9,707 bases of DNA from an uncultured Lachnospiraceae bacterium (GTDB lineage: Bacteria; Bacillota; Clostridia; Lachnospirales; Lachnospiraceae). The notes below the pieces were generated by a model. The model was not told the DNA's origin. It ran no database searches and was given only the letters and a program-made list of their open reading frames with translations. Within the stretch, counting starts at the first letter, position 1. The number at the start of each line of letters is the position of its first letter. This document shows, one piece after another, positions 9,505-9,707 of this stretch. The stretch covers positions 1 to 9,707 of the forward strand of contig CAMALD010000029.1 in assembly GCA_945836355.1 (NCBI GenBank). Direction: 5' to 3'. Made by a program: the position numbers and the translations under genes.

Positions 9505-9676
9505 TTGATTTTGTCTTTGGTGCAAGATAGTTGTTAGGAGTATCACTATCATTTTCTCCATCCGCAAACATCAGCCAAGTTTTTTCCGTGTTAATTGACA
9601 TAGTCATCGTTTTGCTTGCACCGGAGGCAAGTAATGTAATTCCGAGAGTAACAATAAAAAGCTTTAAAAATTTCAT
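9482..9676 (-). CDS. Small predicted secreted peptide, possible signal-peptide precursor for the adjacent regulator
   Basis: This is a 64-codon ORF reading leftward. The N-terminus has a clear Sec-type signal sequence: a basic start (MKFLK), a hydrophobic core (LFIVTLGITLLA), and a plausible cleavage site after SGA at residues 18-20. There is no lipobox cysteine. The exported part would be about 44 residues, rich in Thr, Asn, Asp and Lys, with a basic C-terminus ending KRTIL. AAAGGA stands 11 nt before the ATG, which is a usable but long spacing. It converges on the second regulator and overlaps its last 23 bp. This resembles small peptide-pheromone genes placed next to RRNPP regulators, notably the convergent shp genes of some streptococcal rgg loci. 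I do not recognise the sequence as a known family. It could also be a small secreted protein of other function or a remnant of a longer gene. Confidence 0.55.
   Translation of the reverse strand: MKFLKLFIVTLGITLLASGASKTMTMSINTEKTWLMFADGENDSDTPNNYLAPKTKSIIKRTIL
9526..9550 (+). terminator. Weak possible terminator after the second regulator
   Basis: GATAGT (9526-9531) and ACTATC (9545-9550) form a 6-bp AT-rich stem with a 13-nt loop, followed by ATTTTC. It begins 22 bp after the regulator stop and lies inside the convergent small ORF. The position is right for a terminator, but the stem is weak. Confidence 0.25.
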
Positions 9677-9707
9677 GGTATCATGTATCCTTTCTTTATA
9701 AAATTGT

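Noticed and set aside
9695..9700. TATAAA on the - strand as a -10 element for the small secreted ORF
   Set aside because: Transcription would start at about the ribosome site and leave it out of the mRNA. Any -35 would fall beyond the window edge.

Overview
The window is a stretch of bacterial chromosome just downstream of the replication origin. The gene order is S4-domain protein (yaaA type), recF, gyrB, gyrA, all on the + strand, which is the classical dnaA-dnaN-yaaA-recF-gyrB-gyrA cluster of Firmicutes. The GyrB and GyrA sequences, the AGA-rich codon use, the purine-rich Shine-Dalgarno sites and the oxygen-sensitive two-subunit class I fumarase all suggest an anaerobic clostridium, most likely a member of the Lachnospiraceae. 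That placement comes from family resemblance read by eye, not from a search.

Layout. Positions 1-222 hold the end of the S4-domain RNA-binding protein. It is followed after 2 bp by recF (225-1313), then gyrB (1380-3293) and gyrA (3360-6047). A 12-bp perfect stem flanked by A and T runs (6101-6137) closes this replication and topology block. A second + strand group follows: the alpha and beta subunits of a class I iron-sulfur fumarate hydratase (6176-7018 and 7043-7591), then two related regulators, each with an N-terminal XRE-type helix-turn-helix and a TPR-like helical C-terminal part (7628-8569 and 8551-9504). The regulators overlap by 19 bp. I see no terminator between the fumarase genes and the regulators, so one transcript is possible. 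On the - strand, converging on the second regulator and overlapping its last 23 bp, lies a 64-codon ORF with a good signal peptide (9482-9676).

How the genes work together. The first block is housekeeping: recombinational repair (RecF) and DNA supercoiling (GyrA, GyrB). The fumarase interconverts fumarate and malate. The most interesting part is the right-hand end. Two tandem HTH-TPR regulators next to a small convergent secreted-peptide gene have the architecture of an RRNPP-type (Rgg, PlcR, Rap family) peptide-sensing system. The second regulator also shows an abrupt fall in GC inside the gene, from about 50% in 8581-9060 to about 34% in 9061-9480 by hand count. The low-GC DNA continues through the peptide ORF at about 32%. 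This looks like an in-frame exchange that replaced the C-terminal sensing half of the regulator together with its neighbouring peptide gene. The peptide and mosaic interpretations are inferences. The ORF, the signal peptide, the overlap and the composition step are seen directly.

No intergenic gap exceeds about 130 bp. I found no tRNA, rRNA, CRISPR array, insertion sequence or DnaA-box cluster.
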